A stretch of 64,000 nucleotides of DNA from Deroplatys truncata (GCA_030765065.1 CM060977.1:132498295-132562294), one strand, 5' to 3'; numbered from the stretch's first letter, positions 21,781-34,022 are shown. The notes: generated from the sequence alone by a model not told the origin. Translations and numbers: made by a program.

Positions 21781-22330
21781 CAGCATAAATAAAAAACCCG
21801 AATAAATATCAACTTCACATTAAGTTAGGCATCTATTTAGAATGCAGGGCGAAACTTTTCAGGGAATTTATCTCGTCCTAAATGGATTTTCATTCAAATA
21901 TCATAATGACGTAAGCTTTCACAGCCGGAGTCTATTCATCCTCTGGGCTTTGATGCCATGGTCTATTGTTTCCAATTTAAAATCTGAACCTTTCGTCCAG
22001 CACTGTGGTGAACTGCTAGATATTAGCAGCACTCAGTTTCCCTGAAGATGTTCACTACAGTGTTGTACGAAACGTCAGAATTTAAAATGGAAACCAACAG
22101 ACCACGGCATCACGAATATATTAATAAAATATCATAAGTTTGAGATACTGGCAGGACAAAGAGAAAGGTATATATTTAACTACATATCTGTAAATAGCCT
22201 GCGAAGTCTTTTTCATTCTCACTGAATCCTATATAACTGGAAAAACGTAAGGGACAAACCTTACTAAGGAAAAAATGCAAATAAAACATACAGGTTGGAT
22301 AAAACGATTGCTTTATGGCATTTAAGGTTT
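21605..22330 (+). mobile_element. H element, highly diverged, interrupted by a hairpin repeat
   Basis: Order of H blocks is kept (AAGTATTGCATCC, a GT tract at 21741-21762 followed by (GA)n, CAGCATAAATAAAAAACC, then after the insertion TAAAATATCATAAGTTTGAG and ATAACTGGAAAAACGTAAG). Ends are not definable. The block ATATCATAA occurs on both sides of the interruption. Confidence 0.55.
21952..22111. repeat. 160-bp imperfect palindrome (long hairpin)
   Basis: Left arm begins GATGCCATGGTCTATTGTTT and the right arm ends as its imperfect reverse complement, AAACCAACAGACCACGGCAT plus C. Inner blocks also pair (TTTCGTCCAGCACTGTGGTG with its partner near 22050-22074) and the tip contains CTGCTA-GATAT-TAGCAG. 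Pairing therefore extends over most of the 160 bp. The CTGAAGATG...CGAAACGT wording resembles small foldback repeats known in insects, but the family is not identified. Confidence 0.75.
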
Positions 22331-23446
22331 CCGAAATATTAGCTTATGCCAGGATAATAAATAATTTTCCTACGATTTAAACAGTACGCTTTGAAATGCC
22401 CATCAGCCCCTATTTCCTCCTCATGAGCTCAAACACATAATTGATAATATCTCGGCTGCAATACATCAACCTGCGTTTTAAACACTTGACTGCTGTCTCG
22501 TCCTCCCGTGTACTAACAACAAAATATGCACTACTGCAATAGGACCCAAATTTCATTTATGGCGAATATTTATTGAGTGTGAATTACTGAGCGTTGTAAA
22601 AACAAATGGCAATGCGTACAAAATGCCGTGAGATTGTTACACACAATATGTTTTAACTATTTTCGATAATGGCAAAAAACTTTTTATTACTCTAACATCA
22701 TTGATTATTCAAACTTTGTTATGTCGTGACATAGTTTATTGACATTTTGGGGCTATGACTGCTTTAATCTCATGATTCATAATCAAATTAGGAATAGCGT
22801 TATTAATTTAGGTATAGATCACGAGCTCGTTCCTCATTGCAAATCTGGGCAATACGCTTTTCCAAAGAGCCATAATTATTGAAATGGATTCCAACTTGGA
22901 GACGACTTCTGTCTACAAAATTTTCCGTGACTTAGCGAACAAAAGAATATAATATTTTAAGATGTAACAGTTTTATCCAATTTGAATTCCTGTTGTTGAA
23001 TTTTAAGGTTGTTTCAAACGTTTAATTTAATGGACGCAGGCAAATGATTCGCTAGCTGCTTTCTGTGAGCATTTTATATTTTACTGGCTAATCATAAATC
23101 ATCAAGAATGGAGAGGATTTCACCGAAAAAGTTTAGAGAATTAAACACTTTATTCATCTTTCCAGAACATAACTTTTGGTGTTTTAATCAACGTCAACTA
23201 ATTTTGAGAGAATAACAAACATTTGTTCATGCAAACGGTTGTGTTTACAGACGAGCATAGATACCCTTGCGCGTCTGTAAGTTTTTTCCTAAAATATTTG
23301 GTAGGGTGTTCAAGAGACTGTGAGTGCAACATTTCTTCCAGACATAAAAACTCACATCGATGTGATTTATATACTCCCATTTACCCTTTAAAGTGCGTTA
23401 TTAACTAAGATACTTAGCAAGCATGCAGCGATTTATTTGGAATATT
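22331..23446. other. Unclassified AT-rich sequence
   Basis: No repeat partner, motif or long open frame seen. Confidence 0.5.
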
Positions 23447-24296
23447 ACTTTCTCTACTACGTACCTATAGTATGTAGGGAAGTATTGCATTCTACTCAAA
23501 AATTCGATACCGAGATTTCACCGGAAATACATGTTTTGAGGCCTCCTGAATCCAGAAATAGTATTTTTGGAAAAATGTCCGTGGGTGTGTCTGTCTGTGT
23601 GTCTGTGAACAGCATAGCTCAGAAACGAACGGTCGGATAGACACCAAACCTGGTATTTATGTTCAGGATCTTCCAGAGATGCGACACGAAGGTTTTCAAG
23701 AAAATCCACCCACCCCAGATTAACCTTTACATGGAACATTTTTCAAAAATTTTAATTTTCTCAAAAATGGCTCTAACGATTTTGATTACATATACATGTG
23801 ATTATATCACATATTTAAGATATTTTCATGACAAATAAAATGTATTTCTTGAATTTTCTGAGAATGTCTCCAAAAGTATTCTTCATTGTGAACAACTTTT
23901 GCATAACTGGTAAACCATAAGAGATAGACAAAATTTTACTACACAAGAAATGTAGATCGCGTTAAAATACACAATTTATGTCACATACATTTTTTTGTTG
24001 TTGAGTGAACGATTTTCGAGTTATTGCTTGTTATTTCCTTAAATTTTCCAATACTTACACTTTTTCTCAAATGGGAATTCGTTATTTTTTTTTTGTCCTG
24101 GTAATGCAAAGTGAATGGAATACTCCACATAGCAACCAGTTCTTAAAACATTTGACTATCGCTTAAAGCCTACCATATTCCCCTTGCATCTACAACAAAA
24201 TTAGCAATAAGATTAACATGAAGAATATGGAGAATAAGCGTTTGTAAAATAGTTTGTACAAGAGTAGAGAAAGTCATGTGAGTGTAACACATCAGA
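23447..24296 (+). mobile_element. H element, full length
   Basis: 850 bp, ACTTTCTCTACTACGTACCT to GTGTAACACATCAGA, flanked by T on both sides. Mixed GT/CTGT tract at 23581-23607. Subterminal repeats intact (ACTTTCTCTACT; AGTAGAGAAAGT). Confidence 0.95.
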
Positions 24297-25110
24297 TTTT
24301 TTTTTGTTCAAATGTTTCGTCCTCTGATGCAAGGAGTAGCGGTTTTCAGCTATTTTATCATGTTAATGTTTTAGCGAGGAAAGATGGCCAACTATGGCTC
24401 ATACTGTCGTTTCATCCAGAGCATGTTACGCTTATTCTCTCGCCTTACTGATTACTTGCTGGACTGTAACTGAATGCGTGCATAAGCTCTTTCGGTCGCT
24501 GTCATGACAATTAAAATAAAGGATATCCGAACTTATTTTCTGTGATTTATAGGTCAACCTCCATGTCATTTTTGACCTTTCGTTTCGTCCATCACAGTGA
24601 TGTATCTCATCGGCAGTGATGCGGCAGCGAGTGAAGTTTTCTGCTTGGCGTAGCGTTTACACTAGTGATGGGTCAGCCCGTTCCTTTATCATAACTGTCA
24701 CTACTCCCATTCCGAATTCGGAGTCGTTTCCAGGTGTAAACAGCATGGAAGTAAGCAGCTCCTTCCAGTTTTTTACTCCGGAGTGAACCCGGAACGACTT
24801 ACTCCACTGTATTCTCTCATCCTACTCTAACATGGAGAAAACGTAATGCGTTTACCGTAAAGCAAACAATAACCAAGGGGACGCCGCAATATCGGTAGGT
24901 GGATGTTTAACACTGAAGCTTTTCTTCCTAATATATTGTTTCACTGAGTGTTAAACGTCTGATTTATGTGTAATTGTAGCAAACTGTATTATGATTATAC
25001 AGGCCGATACATTTAAAACTGAACACTTCTGAAGGCCCAATTTCCCTCTGGAAAGTAATAAAAAACGAAAATTGAACTTTATTATCTCGGTGGCTCTGAG
25101 AGAATATATA
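24297..25110. other. Unclassified; possible hAT-like remnant near 24664-24790
   Basis: CACTAGTGATGGGTCAG (24660) and CCGAATTCGGAGTCG (24712) recall the ends of hAT elements of insects, but no matching right end or target duplication was found. Confidence 0.3.
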
Positions 25111-25687
25111 CGAGGGGCGTCCAATAAGTAAGTTTCCCAATTTTATAAAAAACATTACACACAATTGATCATGCTGAATTAATTTTATTCATATTGTACA
25201 ATCCTTCTTTTACTTTTCTACATAGTCAACATGTTTTTTCAAGCATTTTTGGGGACGTGACAAGTTTTTCCAAGCCAGTGTTGTACCAGGTCGGGCCCTG
25301 TGCTCGCAACCAGCTGATCACTTCTGATTGATCTTCGTCAAGGTGTTACAGTGCTTACCACCATGATGACCTTTGAGTCAGGGGAACATGTGAAAATCAC
25401 TTGGAAAGATCTGGTGAATATGGAGGATGCGAGAAAACTTCCCAGTTGAATCTTCTGAGCTCCGCTTGCGTCAAGATTCAACTTGGCTGGTTGTGAGCAC
25501 AGAACCCGACCTGGTACAACACTGGTTTTGGAAAAACTTGTGTCAGTCCCCAAAAATGCTTGGAAACACATGTTGACTATGTAGAAAAGTAACAGAAGGA
25601 TTGTACGATATAAATAAAATTAATTCAGCATGATCAATTGTGTGTAATGTTTTTCTATAAAATAGGGGAACTTACTTATTGGACGAT
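25111..25687. mobile_element. Mariner-derived foldback element, copy 2
   Basis: Left end CGAGGGGCGTCCAATAAGTA follows TATA; the right end stops at CTTACTTATTGGACGA, so the last few bases are lost. Arms match those at 20100-20806. The right arm has an internal deletion of about 130 bp (its sequence jumps from AAGATTCAACTTGG to CTGGTTGTGAGCAC). The short centre (about 25455-25475) contains GAGCTCCGC, similar to the centre of copy 1, so both copies descend from one inverted founder. Confidence 0.88.
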
Positions 25688-25775
25688 GAGTGAATGAAAT
25701 GTGTGAAATTATGCTCAAATGAGCTCGGAGTCCATATAGCAAAGTTACCCGACATTCGTCTTCTCGGGATAAGGA
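25682..25775 (-). repeat. SINE family SB, 3' fragment
   Basis: Matches the 3' half of the SB copy at 3716-3930 (CCCGACATTCGTCTTCTCGG; CAAATGAGCTC). It starts exactly where the foldback's right end is missing, so a deletion joined the two. Confidence 0.65.
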
Positions 25776-25887
25776 AAACACGCTGCCGAATTGAGAAATG
25801 CATGTTAGAACTAGAAACAAACACTAATTACTAATACACAATAGTCATAAGACAATGGATAGTAAGAGTACCAACATCAACATCAAT

Positions 25888-26105
25888 GTTGCCCGCCTCT
25901 GTGGTGTGGGGATAGCGTGTCTGCCTCATATTCACGAGATCTTGAGTTCGAACCTTGGTTAGGGAGGACTATCGGGATAAGATTTTTCCTTATCATGAGG
26001 AGATGAATGTCGGGTACTTTAAGCTCAATGGACCCCGGCTCATTTGAACATCATTTAACACATTTCATTCATTCGTCGTCCGATATAACCTACCCAGTTA
26101 AACGG
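25888..26105 (+). repeat. SINE family SB, full copy
   Basis: tRNA-like head CCTCTGTGGTGTGGGGATAG and GAGTTCGAACCTTGG, then body GAGATGAATGTCGGGTACTT and tail TCATTCATTCGTCGTCCGAT. It faces away from the fragment at 25682-25775. Confidence 0.8.
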
Positions 26106-26120
26106 CGCCAACTTAAAAAT

Positions 26121-26940
26121 TCTGATGTGTTACAGTCACATGACTTTCTCTACTCTTGTACAAACTATTTTTACAAACGCTTATTATCCGTATGCTTTAT
26201 GTTAATAGAGATATCGAGATGTTAATCTTATTGCTAATTTTCCTGTAGATGCAAGGTGAATTGGTAGGCTTTAAGTGATAGTCAAATATTTTAAGAGCTG
26301 GTTGCTATGTGGAGTATTCCATTCTCTTTGCATTACCAGGACAAAAAAAGTGAGAAAAAGTATAAGTATTGAAAAATTTAAGGGAATAACAAGCAATATC
26401 TCGAAAATGGTTCACTCAACAAAAAATGTATATGACATAAATCGTGTATTTTAACGCGAACTACATTTTTTGTGTAGTAAACTTTTGTCTATCTCTTATG
26501 GTTTACCAGTTATGCAAAAGTCGTTCACAATGAATACTTTTGGAGACATTCCCGGAAAATTCAAGATATACATTTTATTTGTCATGAAAATACTTAAACA
26601 TATGATATTTTAATCAAAATCGTTAGAGCCATTTTTGAGAAAATTAAAATTTTCGAAAAATGTTCTATATAAAGGGTAATTTGGGATGGGGGATTTTCTT
26701 GAAATCCTTCGTATCGCATCTCTGGAAGATACTGAACCTAAGTACCAAGTTTGGTGTTTATCTGACTCTTCGTTTCTGAGTTATGCTGTTCACATAAAGA
26801 CACACACACGGACATGTTTCCAAAAATGCTCTGTTTGGATCTAGGGGGCCTCAAAACATATATTTCCGGTGAAATCTCTGTATCGAATTTTTGGGTGGAA
26901 TACAATACTTCCCCTACTTATTATACGTAGTAGAGAAAGT
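26121..26940 (-). mobile_element. H element, full length
   Basis: 820 bp. Both subterminal repeats are intact, followed by AAAAA. Short CA tract (26799-26813). The 3' terminus has GTTACAGTCACA (one substitution in the stem-loop). Confidence 0.95.
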
Positions 26941-28320
26941 AAAAATTATCGATTCTCCCAGAACCACCTTTCCAGAGGGAAATTATGTCTTCAAAAATGT
27001 TCGGTTTTATATGGATCGCCCTGTATTAAACATGGTTTCACTGAATATAAAACAAACATTCTTCTCGAAAATGTTCTTTTTCATTTTATTCAAAATCCAG
27101 AATTTTGGAGATTTAATAAAGTAGAATAGTAAATTCTTATTCTGTTTGTATTTATCGTTCAAAATCACAAGTCTGTGGGATATAATTTACTGCTTTTAGG
27201 CAGTTTAGTGGGAAAATTCCGAAGGTAGTACACCAACTGTATGAAATACCCAGGGTAGCAGATACAGAGTAACGCATACTACAAAATCAGTTTGTCATTT
27301 AACAAAACCTACGTCTTCCACACACGCGCATACACACACACACACAAAATAAAGAAGATGTTGATGTTTCTCCCCCTCGTGGAGGTTGGCCAACAACGAA
27401 ACGGACAATAAAAATGCGCAATGTTAGGTACCAACATAATTATCAACAGAAAAGACAGACTGAAACTACAGGAACTATCAGCTGATTTTAAATGAGTTTA
27501 TGTAATGTATGGCTCATGATAAAACGTGGTTGTAGATTTGTGTCGCTTATGCAGCTTTAGGGTGTTTCCTGATGCAATTATATATATATATATATATATA
27601 TTTTTTGCCTTTTACAATTTCATATTAAATGAAAAATATATGTCCAAATGGGTAATTATGCATAAATTTTGCTGCTCGATAAAGGACTCGTTAATAATTT
27701 TAAAGGCTAAAACACCCAGTCAACATCGAATATTGCTTTAGGGAATTAAAATGCGATATTATTAATATTACTGCTACATTTTGGAAGTACGAGTGCTTCT
27801 GGCTCAAGTAACTAAAAACTAGGGTTTTGCTGCCAAATCGGCACTAAATGATTACATCGAAATGACTGCAGTTTCTGCATATTTTTTATCCCACAGCCTA
27901 CTTATTATGAAAATACAGTCACAAAAATATCACCTAATTAAATCACTAGCGCGGAAACCTGAAGCCGAAATATTCGTGCGACCTGGGTGTAACTTTTGCA
28001 TCTATCACACACACACACACTCCAACTTCAAACAATATGGGGACCGGTAGTCAATATACATGACGCGTGTTAGTTGACCGGGTTGGAGTTAATGGAATGC
28101 TGCTTGAGACTAATAAAGTCAAACTGCGAAGGAGTAGGAGGTAAATGTCATTGAAGAAATTCCGAAGGAATTGCCAGTTCCGAAAAGCGGAGTGGTTACT
28201 CCATACTTCCAAGGCGGAGGAGCCCCTTTGAAATCACTCGACTCCTACGAACCTATCAATTATTAGAGTTAGCTCCATGTTCTCACCAGGCAGTTGAGCG
28301 CATAGTTAGCGAGTGACTGA
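26941..28320. other. Unclassified sequence with simple repeats
   Basis: Contains a CA-rich run (about 27322-27347), a (TA)n run (about 27578-27601) and another (CA)n (28008-28020). No transposon or gene signature recognised. Confidence 0.5.
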
Positions 28321-28321
28321 T

Positions 28322-29570
28322 ATGCACTATGTGATAAAAAGTATCCGGACACTCCCACAAACATACTTTTTCATCGTATGTGCATTGTGCTGCCACCTAC
28401 TGCCTGGTACTCATTATCCGCGACCTCAGTAGTCATTAGACATCGCCAAACAGCAGAATGGGACGCTCTGTGGAACTGACGGACTTCGAACGTGGTCAGG
28501 TGATTGGGTGTCACTTGTGTCAGAAGTCTGTACGCGAGATTTCCACACTCCTAAACATCCCTAGGTCCACTGTTTTAATGTGATAGTGAAGTTGAAACGT
28601 GAAGGGACATGTACAATACAAAATCGTACAGCCCGACCTCGTCTGTTGAGTGACAGAGACCGCCGTCATTTGAAGAGGGTCGTAAAGAGTAATAGATAGA
28701 CATCTATCCAGACCATCATATAGGAATTCCAAACTGCACCAAGATCTACTCCAAGTACTATGACAGGTGTGAGGTGAGAAACCTTGGATATCATGGTCGA
28801 GCGGCTGCTCATAAGCCACACATCACGCAGGAAAATGCCAAATGACGCCTCGCCTGGTGTAAGGAGCGTCAACATTACACGATTGAACAGTGGCAAAACG
28901 TTGTGTGGAGTGACGAATCACGGGTACACAATGTGGCGATCCGATGGCAGGCTGTGGGTATGGCGAATGCTCGGTGAACGTCATCTACCAGCGTGTGTAG
29001 TGCCAACAGTGAAATTCGGAGGTGGTGGTGTTATGGTGTGGTCGTGTTTTTCCTGGAGGGGGTTTGCACCCCTTGTTGTTTTGTGTGGCACGATCACAGC
29101 GCAGACCTACGTTGATATTTTAAGCACCTTCTTGCTTCCCACTGTTGAAGAGCAATTCGGGGATGGCGATTGCATCTTTCAACACGATCGAGCATCTGTT
29201 CATACTGCACGGGCTGTGACGGAGTGGTTACACGACAATAACATCCCTGTAATGGACTGGCCTGCACAGAGTCCTGGCTTGAATCCTATAGAACACCTTT
29301 GGAATGTTTTGGAACGCCGACTTCGTGCCAGGCCTCACCGACCTACATCGATACCTCTCCTCAGTTCCGTACTCCGTGAAGAATGGGCTGCCATTCCCCA
29401 AGAAACCTTCCAGCACCTGATTGAAAGTATGCCTGCGAGAGTGAACGCTGTCATCAAGGCTAAGGGTAGGCCAACACCATATTGACTTCCAGCATTACCG
29501 ATGGAGGGCGCCACGAACTTGTACATCATTTTCAGCCAGGTGTCCAGATACTTTTGATCGCTCAGTGTAT
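28322..29570 (+). mobile_element. Tc1-like transposon (DD34E), second copy
   Basis: Same family as 14096-15344, with left end CACTATGTGATAAAAAGTAT and right end AGATACTTTTGATCGCTCAG. Both ends carry substitutions relative to the consensus GATCAAAAGTATCCGG. TA flanks both sides. Confidence 0.95.
28458..29485 (+). pseudogene. Tc1-like transposase pseudogene
   Basis: Start codon at 28458 as in the other copies. The C-terminal catalytic domain is the best preserved of the three: FQHDRASVHTARAV for D2 and SPGLNPIEHLWNVLERR for E (34 residues apart), intact to the PTPY stop. The front is broken by a 1-bp deletion near 28577, a 4-bp deletion near 28766 and a 1-bp insertion near 28922. The long open frame beginning at 28784 starts in a shifted frame and joins the true frame only after the insertion. 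Confidence 0.93.
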
Positions 29571-29574
29571 GTAA

Positions 29575-29945
29575 GGCTAGTGATGAAGACGAACTAAGGC
29601 ATATATGATGCTTAGCAGGTTGCATAAACTCAAAAAACCTCCACTTTGGAGGATTCACAAGTAAGTGTCCTGGGTGAGTATCCTGTCGAGGAGTAGGCAA
29701 ACGCAGGAGATTGTAGCATATCTAGGATGGGTGATCAGCCCAATGCCTGGTATGGCAATGAAGAAGATGGAAATTAAATGTAGTGATGAAAGAAATGATA
29801 TGAAAATTCTACGATCAAATTACCGAAAGCTAGCGACGGAGGAAAACCCCGAAAAAAAACTTTGGTCAGATTGGTTGTATTTGAACATCACGAATGCCGT
29901 CCACAGACGTCACCATCTGAGCCATCCCGCTCGATCCCTAGTACC
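29575..29945 (-). repeat. SINE family S5 (type a) copy
   Basis: Read on the minus strand: GAGCGGGATGGCTCAGATGG head (box A), TCTGTGGACGGCATTCGTGA, body with CATACCAGGCATTGGGCTGA and ATCACCCATCCTAG, matching 62027-62350. The box B region is mutated. A GCTTAGCAGGTTGCA block at its outer end recurs at 63672. Confidence 0.75.
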
Positions 29946-30069
29946 TATAATGTTAAATAACTAAATGTATTTGTTCACACTGACGTGGTCTGTAATTACT
30001 GAAAATACATAGAGTGGCCAGGGTCAATTTTGACATATATTCATCTCGGTAATCGCTGAATAACATCGA

Positions 30070-30330
30070 CAAGGATAGCCGAGATCATTAAGGTACCTAC
30101 TCGTCAACGGGAGGTCAGCGGTTCAAATCCCGCTAGGACCGTTCTCCCTGACTAGGTTTCTTCTAGGTTTTCCTCAGTCCTCATAACTGACTAATGCTAT
30201 GGAGGTACCCTAATTTGGGTCTGGGACATTTCTTTCCCAATTATCATTTCATTTCATGTATCATTGGTTCCACTACTGTGTTGCTGTATGTGTTAAGAAC
30301 GGTGTTAAACAGTACTAAAACGGGAACGGG
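30070..30330 (+). repeat. SINE family SA, full copy
   Basis: tRNA-like head AAGGATAGCCGAGATCATTA with box B GCGGTTCAAATCCCGC (30117), then body ACCGTTCTCCCTGACTAGG and CATTTCATTTCATGTATCA. The truncated relative is at 1531-1715. Confidence 0.8.
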
Positions 30331-30382
30331 GGAGAAACCACCGACTAGCTGGTACAACTATCCCGCCGAGAGTGTGAAGATA

Positions 30383-31110
30383 CGAGGGCAGTCCAGAATG
30401 TCCCAGACGTTTTGGCCTATCGTGGCGATGACTAGGTCTAGAGCCGCCATCTTGGTGTCAGAACGTTCCTACATTCAGTACGCATCCAGCTGTGGTAGCG
30501 TAAGGACTGTGCCTTCCTTACTGTGCTCTGTGTGAGTTGTAAAAATGTGCGCTGCAATAGAAAATCCCGCCATTTGTGAAGTGCGATTGGCTAAAAAGAA
30601 CAAACCAATTGAAATTTATCGATAACTTTGTGATGTTTACGGGCAGGGAATAATGAGTGAAAACCGAGCCAGGCAATGGTGCATTGATTTTAAAAATTGC
30701 CGTACCAATCTTCACGACGAGGATCGCAGTGGTAGGCCTAGCCTTATGACTGATGAACTGTCAATGCAAATCAATGACAAAATTCGTGAAAATCGTCGTT
30801 AAACGATTACAGAATTTTCGGAACATTTTCCCCAAATTTCACGGAGTTTGGTGCATCAAATTGATGCTATGATACTGACGCTGAACTGCATGCCGGTGTA
30901 AACCAGTGGTTGAAGTCGCAGGCGGCAGATTTCTACAGAGAGGGTATTGAAAAACTTGTGCCACGGTATGATAAATGCCTCAATTTGAATGGCGATTGTG
31001 TAGAAAAATAGCTTAGGAGTGTACCTTTCAAATGTAGGTAATAAACGTTGATATTTGCATTTTATTAATTGTTTATTTCAAAATATCTGGGACTTTCTAG
31101 ATTACCCTCG
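30383..31110 (+). mobile_element. Mariner element with internal deletion
   Basis: 728 bp flanked by TA. Inverted ends are CGAGGGCAGTCCAGAATGTC and (reverse complement of right end) CGAGGGTAATCTAGAAAGTC. A full mariner is about 1.3 kb; the catalytic centre is missing, so it could move only with transposase supplied in trans. Confidence 0.92.
30545..31011 (+). pseudogene. Mariner transposase remnant (N- and C-termini joined)
   Basis: N-terminal part shows the mariner HTH and linker: ICEVRLAKKNKPIEIYR, then a stop, then ENRARQWCIDFKN and EDRSGRPSLMTDEL. It jumps near 30866 to the C-terminal end VNQWLKSQAADFYREGIEK, LVPRYDKC and a stop. All three catalytic aspartates lie in the deleted part. At least two additional in-frame stops are present. 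Confidence 0.9.
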
Positions 31111-31514
31111 TAGATTAAGAGTTTCTATGAAGAAAAAGAACATAGTGTTCTGTAAATCGAGCCACACTATAGTGTCAGAATACTTGCTTTGTTTTAAAGT
31201 ATAACAGCTATAGCTACGGCATCTCATAAACTAAGAAGCCGATGTCTTAAAAAAATCAAAAGCGTGAAAGATGGAAATTCATTAATCGTTTTACGAAGTC
31301 TGAGGAGGATGTGTTAGAAAATAGTATCTATGAATCAGTGCATATATTTAAATAAGGGTATACATGCATAGATCCATATCAATCGCATGGGCTCGCAGAC
31401 AGTATGACCTGTTATAATACATATAAATAATAATAATAATAATAAATAACGAAAAATAGAAGATAATGATAACAAAAATTACCACTACAAGAAAACACCT
31501 TTCCACAGAAAAAA
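31111..31514. other. Unclassified AT-rich sequence
   Basis: No recognised motif apart from a short (AAT)n at about 31426-31446. Confidence 0.5.
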
Positions 31515-31746
31515 TCTGATGTGTTACACTCACATGACTTTCTCTACTCTTGTACAATCTAATTTTACAAACGCTTATTCTCCATATGGTTCATGTTAAT
31601 CGAGATATCGAGATGTCAATCTTATTGGTAATTTTCTTGTAGATGCAAGGGAAATATGGTAGCTTTTAAGCGATAGTCAAATATTTTAACGCTGGTTGCT
31701 ATGTGGCGCATTCCATTCTCTTTGCATGTCCAGGACATAAAAAAAA
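31515..31746 (-). mobile_element. H array, unit 1: 3'-terminal part only
   Basis: Carries the 3' end (TCTGATGTGTTACACTCACA, subterminal repeat) and about 230 bp inward to CCAGGACATAAAAAA, where the next unit starts. A nearly identical block begins unit 2, so this is a partial tandem duplication. Confidence 0.95.
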
Positions 31747-32647
31747 TCTGATGTGTTACACTCACATGACTTTCTCTACTCTTGTACAATCTAATTTTAC
31801 AAACGCTTATTCTCCATATGCTTCATGTTAATCGAGATATCGAGATGTCAATCTTATTGGTAATTTTCTTTTAGATGCAAGGGAAATATGGTAGCTTTTA
31901 AGCGATAGTCAAATATTTTAACGGTGGTTGCTATGTGGCGCATTCCATTCTCTTTGCATGTCCAGAACATAAAAAAATGAATAACGAATTTGAGAAAAAG
32001 TATAAGTATTGTAAAATTTAAGGAAATAACAAGCAATATCTCGAAAACCGTTCACTCAACAAAAGAAATGTATATGATATAAGTTGTGTATTTTAACGCG
32101 ATCTACATTTTTTGTGTAGTAAAATTTTGTCTATCTCTTATGGTTTACCAGTTATGCAAAAGTCGTTCACAATGAAGAATACTTTTGGAGACATTCCCAG
32201 GAAATTCAAGATATACATTTTATTTGTCATAAAAATATCTTAAACATATGATATTTTAATCAAAATCGTTAGAGCCATTTTTGAGAAAATTAAAATTTTC
32301 GAAAAATCTTCCATGTAAAGGGTAGTCTGGGGTGGGGGGATTTTCTTGAAAACCTTCGTGTCGCATCTCTGGAAGATACTGAACCTAAATACCAAGTTTG
32401 GTGCTTATCCGATTGTTCGTTTTTGAGTTATGCTGTTCACACACACACAGACACACACACACAGACACACACACACACACAGACACACACACACACAGAC
32501 ACACAGACACACACACGGACATGTTTCTAAAAATGCTTTTTTTGGATTCAGGAGGTCTCAAAACGTGTATTTCCGGTGAAATCTCGGTATCGAATTTTTG
32601 GGTGGAATGCAATACTTTCCCTACTTACTATACGTAGTAGAGAAAGT
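31747..32647 (-). mobile_element. H array, unit 2: full length
   Basis: 901 bp, both subterminal repeats intact. Long CA/CAGA tract at 32438-32517 with interspersed CAGACA units. Joined to unit 3 by AAAAA only. Confidence 0.97.
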
Positions 32648-32652
32648 AAAAA

Positions 32653-33528
32653 TCTGATGTGTTACACTCACATGACTTTCTCTACTCTTGTACAATCTAA
32701 TTTTACAAACGCTTATTCTCCATATGGTTCATGTTAATCGAGATATCGAGATGTCAATCTTATTGGTAATTTTCTTGTAGATGCAAGGGAAATATGGTAG
32801 CTTTTAAGCGATAGTCAAATATTTTAACGCTGGTTGCTATGTGGCGCATTCCATTCTCTTTGCATGTCCAGGACATAAAAAAAATGAATAACGAATGTGA
32901 GAAAAAGTATAAGTATTGTAAAATTTAAGGAAATAACAAGCAATATCTCGAAAACGGTTCACTCAACAAAAGAAATGTATATGACATAAGTTGTGTATTT
33001 TAACGCGATCTACATTTTTTGTGTAGTAAAATTTTGTCTATCTCTTATGGTTTACCAGTTATGCAAAAGTCGTTCACAATGAAGAATACTTTTGGAGACA
33101 TTCCCAGAAAATTCGAGATATACATTTCATTTCTCATGACATTATCTTAAACATATGATATTTTCATCAAAATCGTTAGAGCCATTTTTGAGAAAATTAA
33201 AATTTTCGAAAAATCTTCCATGTAAAGGGTAGTCTGGGGTGGGGGGATTTTCTTGAAAACCTTCGTGTCGCATCTCTGGAAGATACTGAAACTAAATACC
33301 AAGTTTGGTGTTTATCCGACTGTTCGTTTTTGAGTTATGCTGTTCACAGACACACACACAGACACACACACACACACAGACACACAGACACACACACGGA
33401 CATGTTTCCAAAAATGCTTTTTTTGGATTCAGGAGGTCTCAAAACATGTATTTCCGGTGAAATCTCGGTATCGAATTTTTGGGTGGAATGCAATACTTCC
33501 CCTACTTACTATACGTAGTAGAGAAAGT
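32653..33528 (-). mobile_element. H array, unit 3: full length
   Basis: 876 bp. CA/CAGA tract at 33346-33398, shorter than in unit 2. Its 3' half is nearly identical to unit 2, and its 5' half to unit 4. Confidence 0.97.
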
Positions 33529-34022
33529 AAAAATGAATAACGAATGTGAGAAAAAGTATAAGTATTGGAAAATTTAAGGAAATAACAAGCAATATCTCGA
33601 AAACGGTTCACTCAACAAAAGAAATGTATATGACATAAGTTGTGTATTTTAACGCGATCTACATTTTTTGTGTAGTAAAATTTTGTCTATCTCTTATGGT
33701 TTACCAGTTATGCAAAAGTCGTTCACAATGAAGAATACTTTTGGAGACATTCCCAGAAAATTCGAGATATACATTTCATTTCTCATGACATTATCTTAAA
33801 CATATGATATTTTCATCAAAATCGTTAGAGCCATTTTTGAGAAAATTAAAATTTTCGAAAAATCTTCCATGTAAAGGGTAGTCTGGGGTGGGGGGATTTT
33901 CTTGAAAACCTTCGTGTCGCATCTCTGGAAGATACTGAACCTAAATACCAAGTTTGGTGCTTATCCGACTGTTCGTTTTTGAGTTATGCTGTTCACAGAC
34001 ACACACAGACACACACACACAG

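Noticed and set aside
28784..29485. A 233-residue Tc1 transposase starting at 28784
   Set aside because: Its first 47 residues are in a shifted frame; comparison with the other copies puts the true start at 28458 with three frameshifts.
32438..32517. CRISPR-like regular repeats
   Set aside because: CA/CAGA microsatellite with no unique spacers, in animal DNA.
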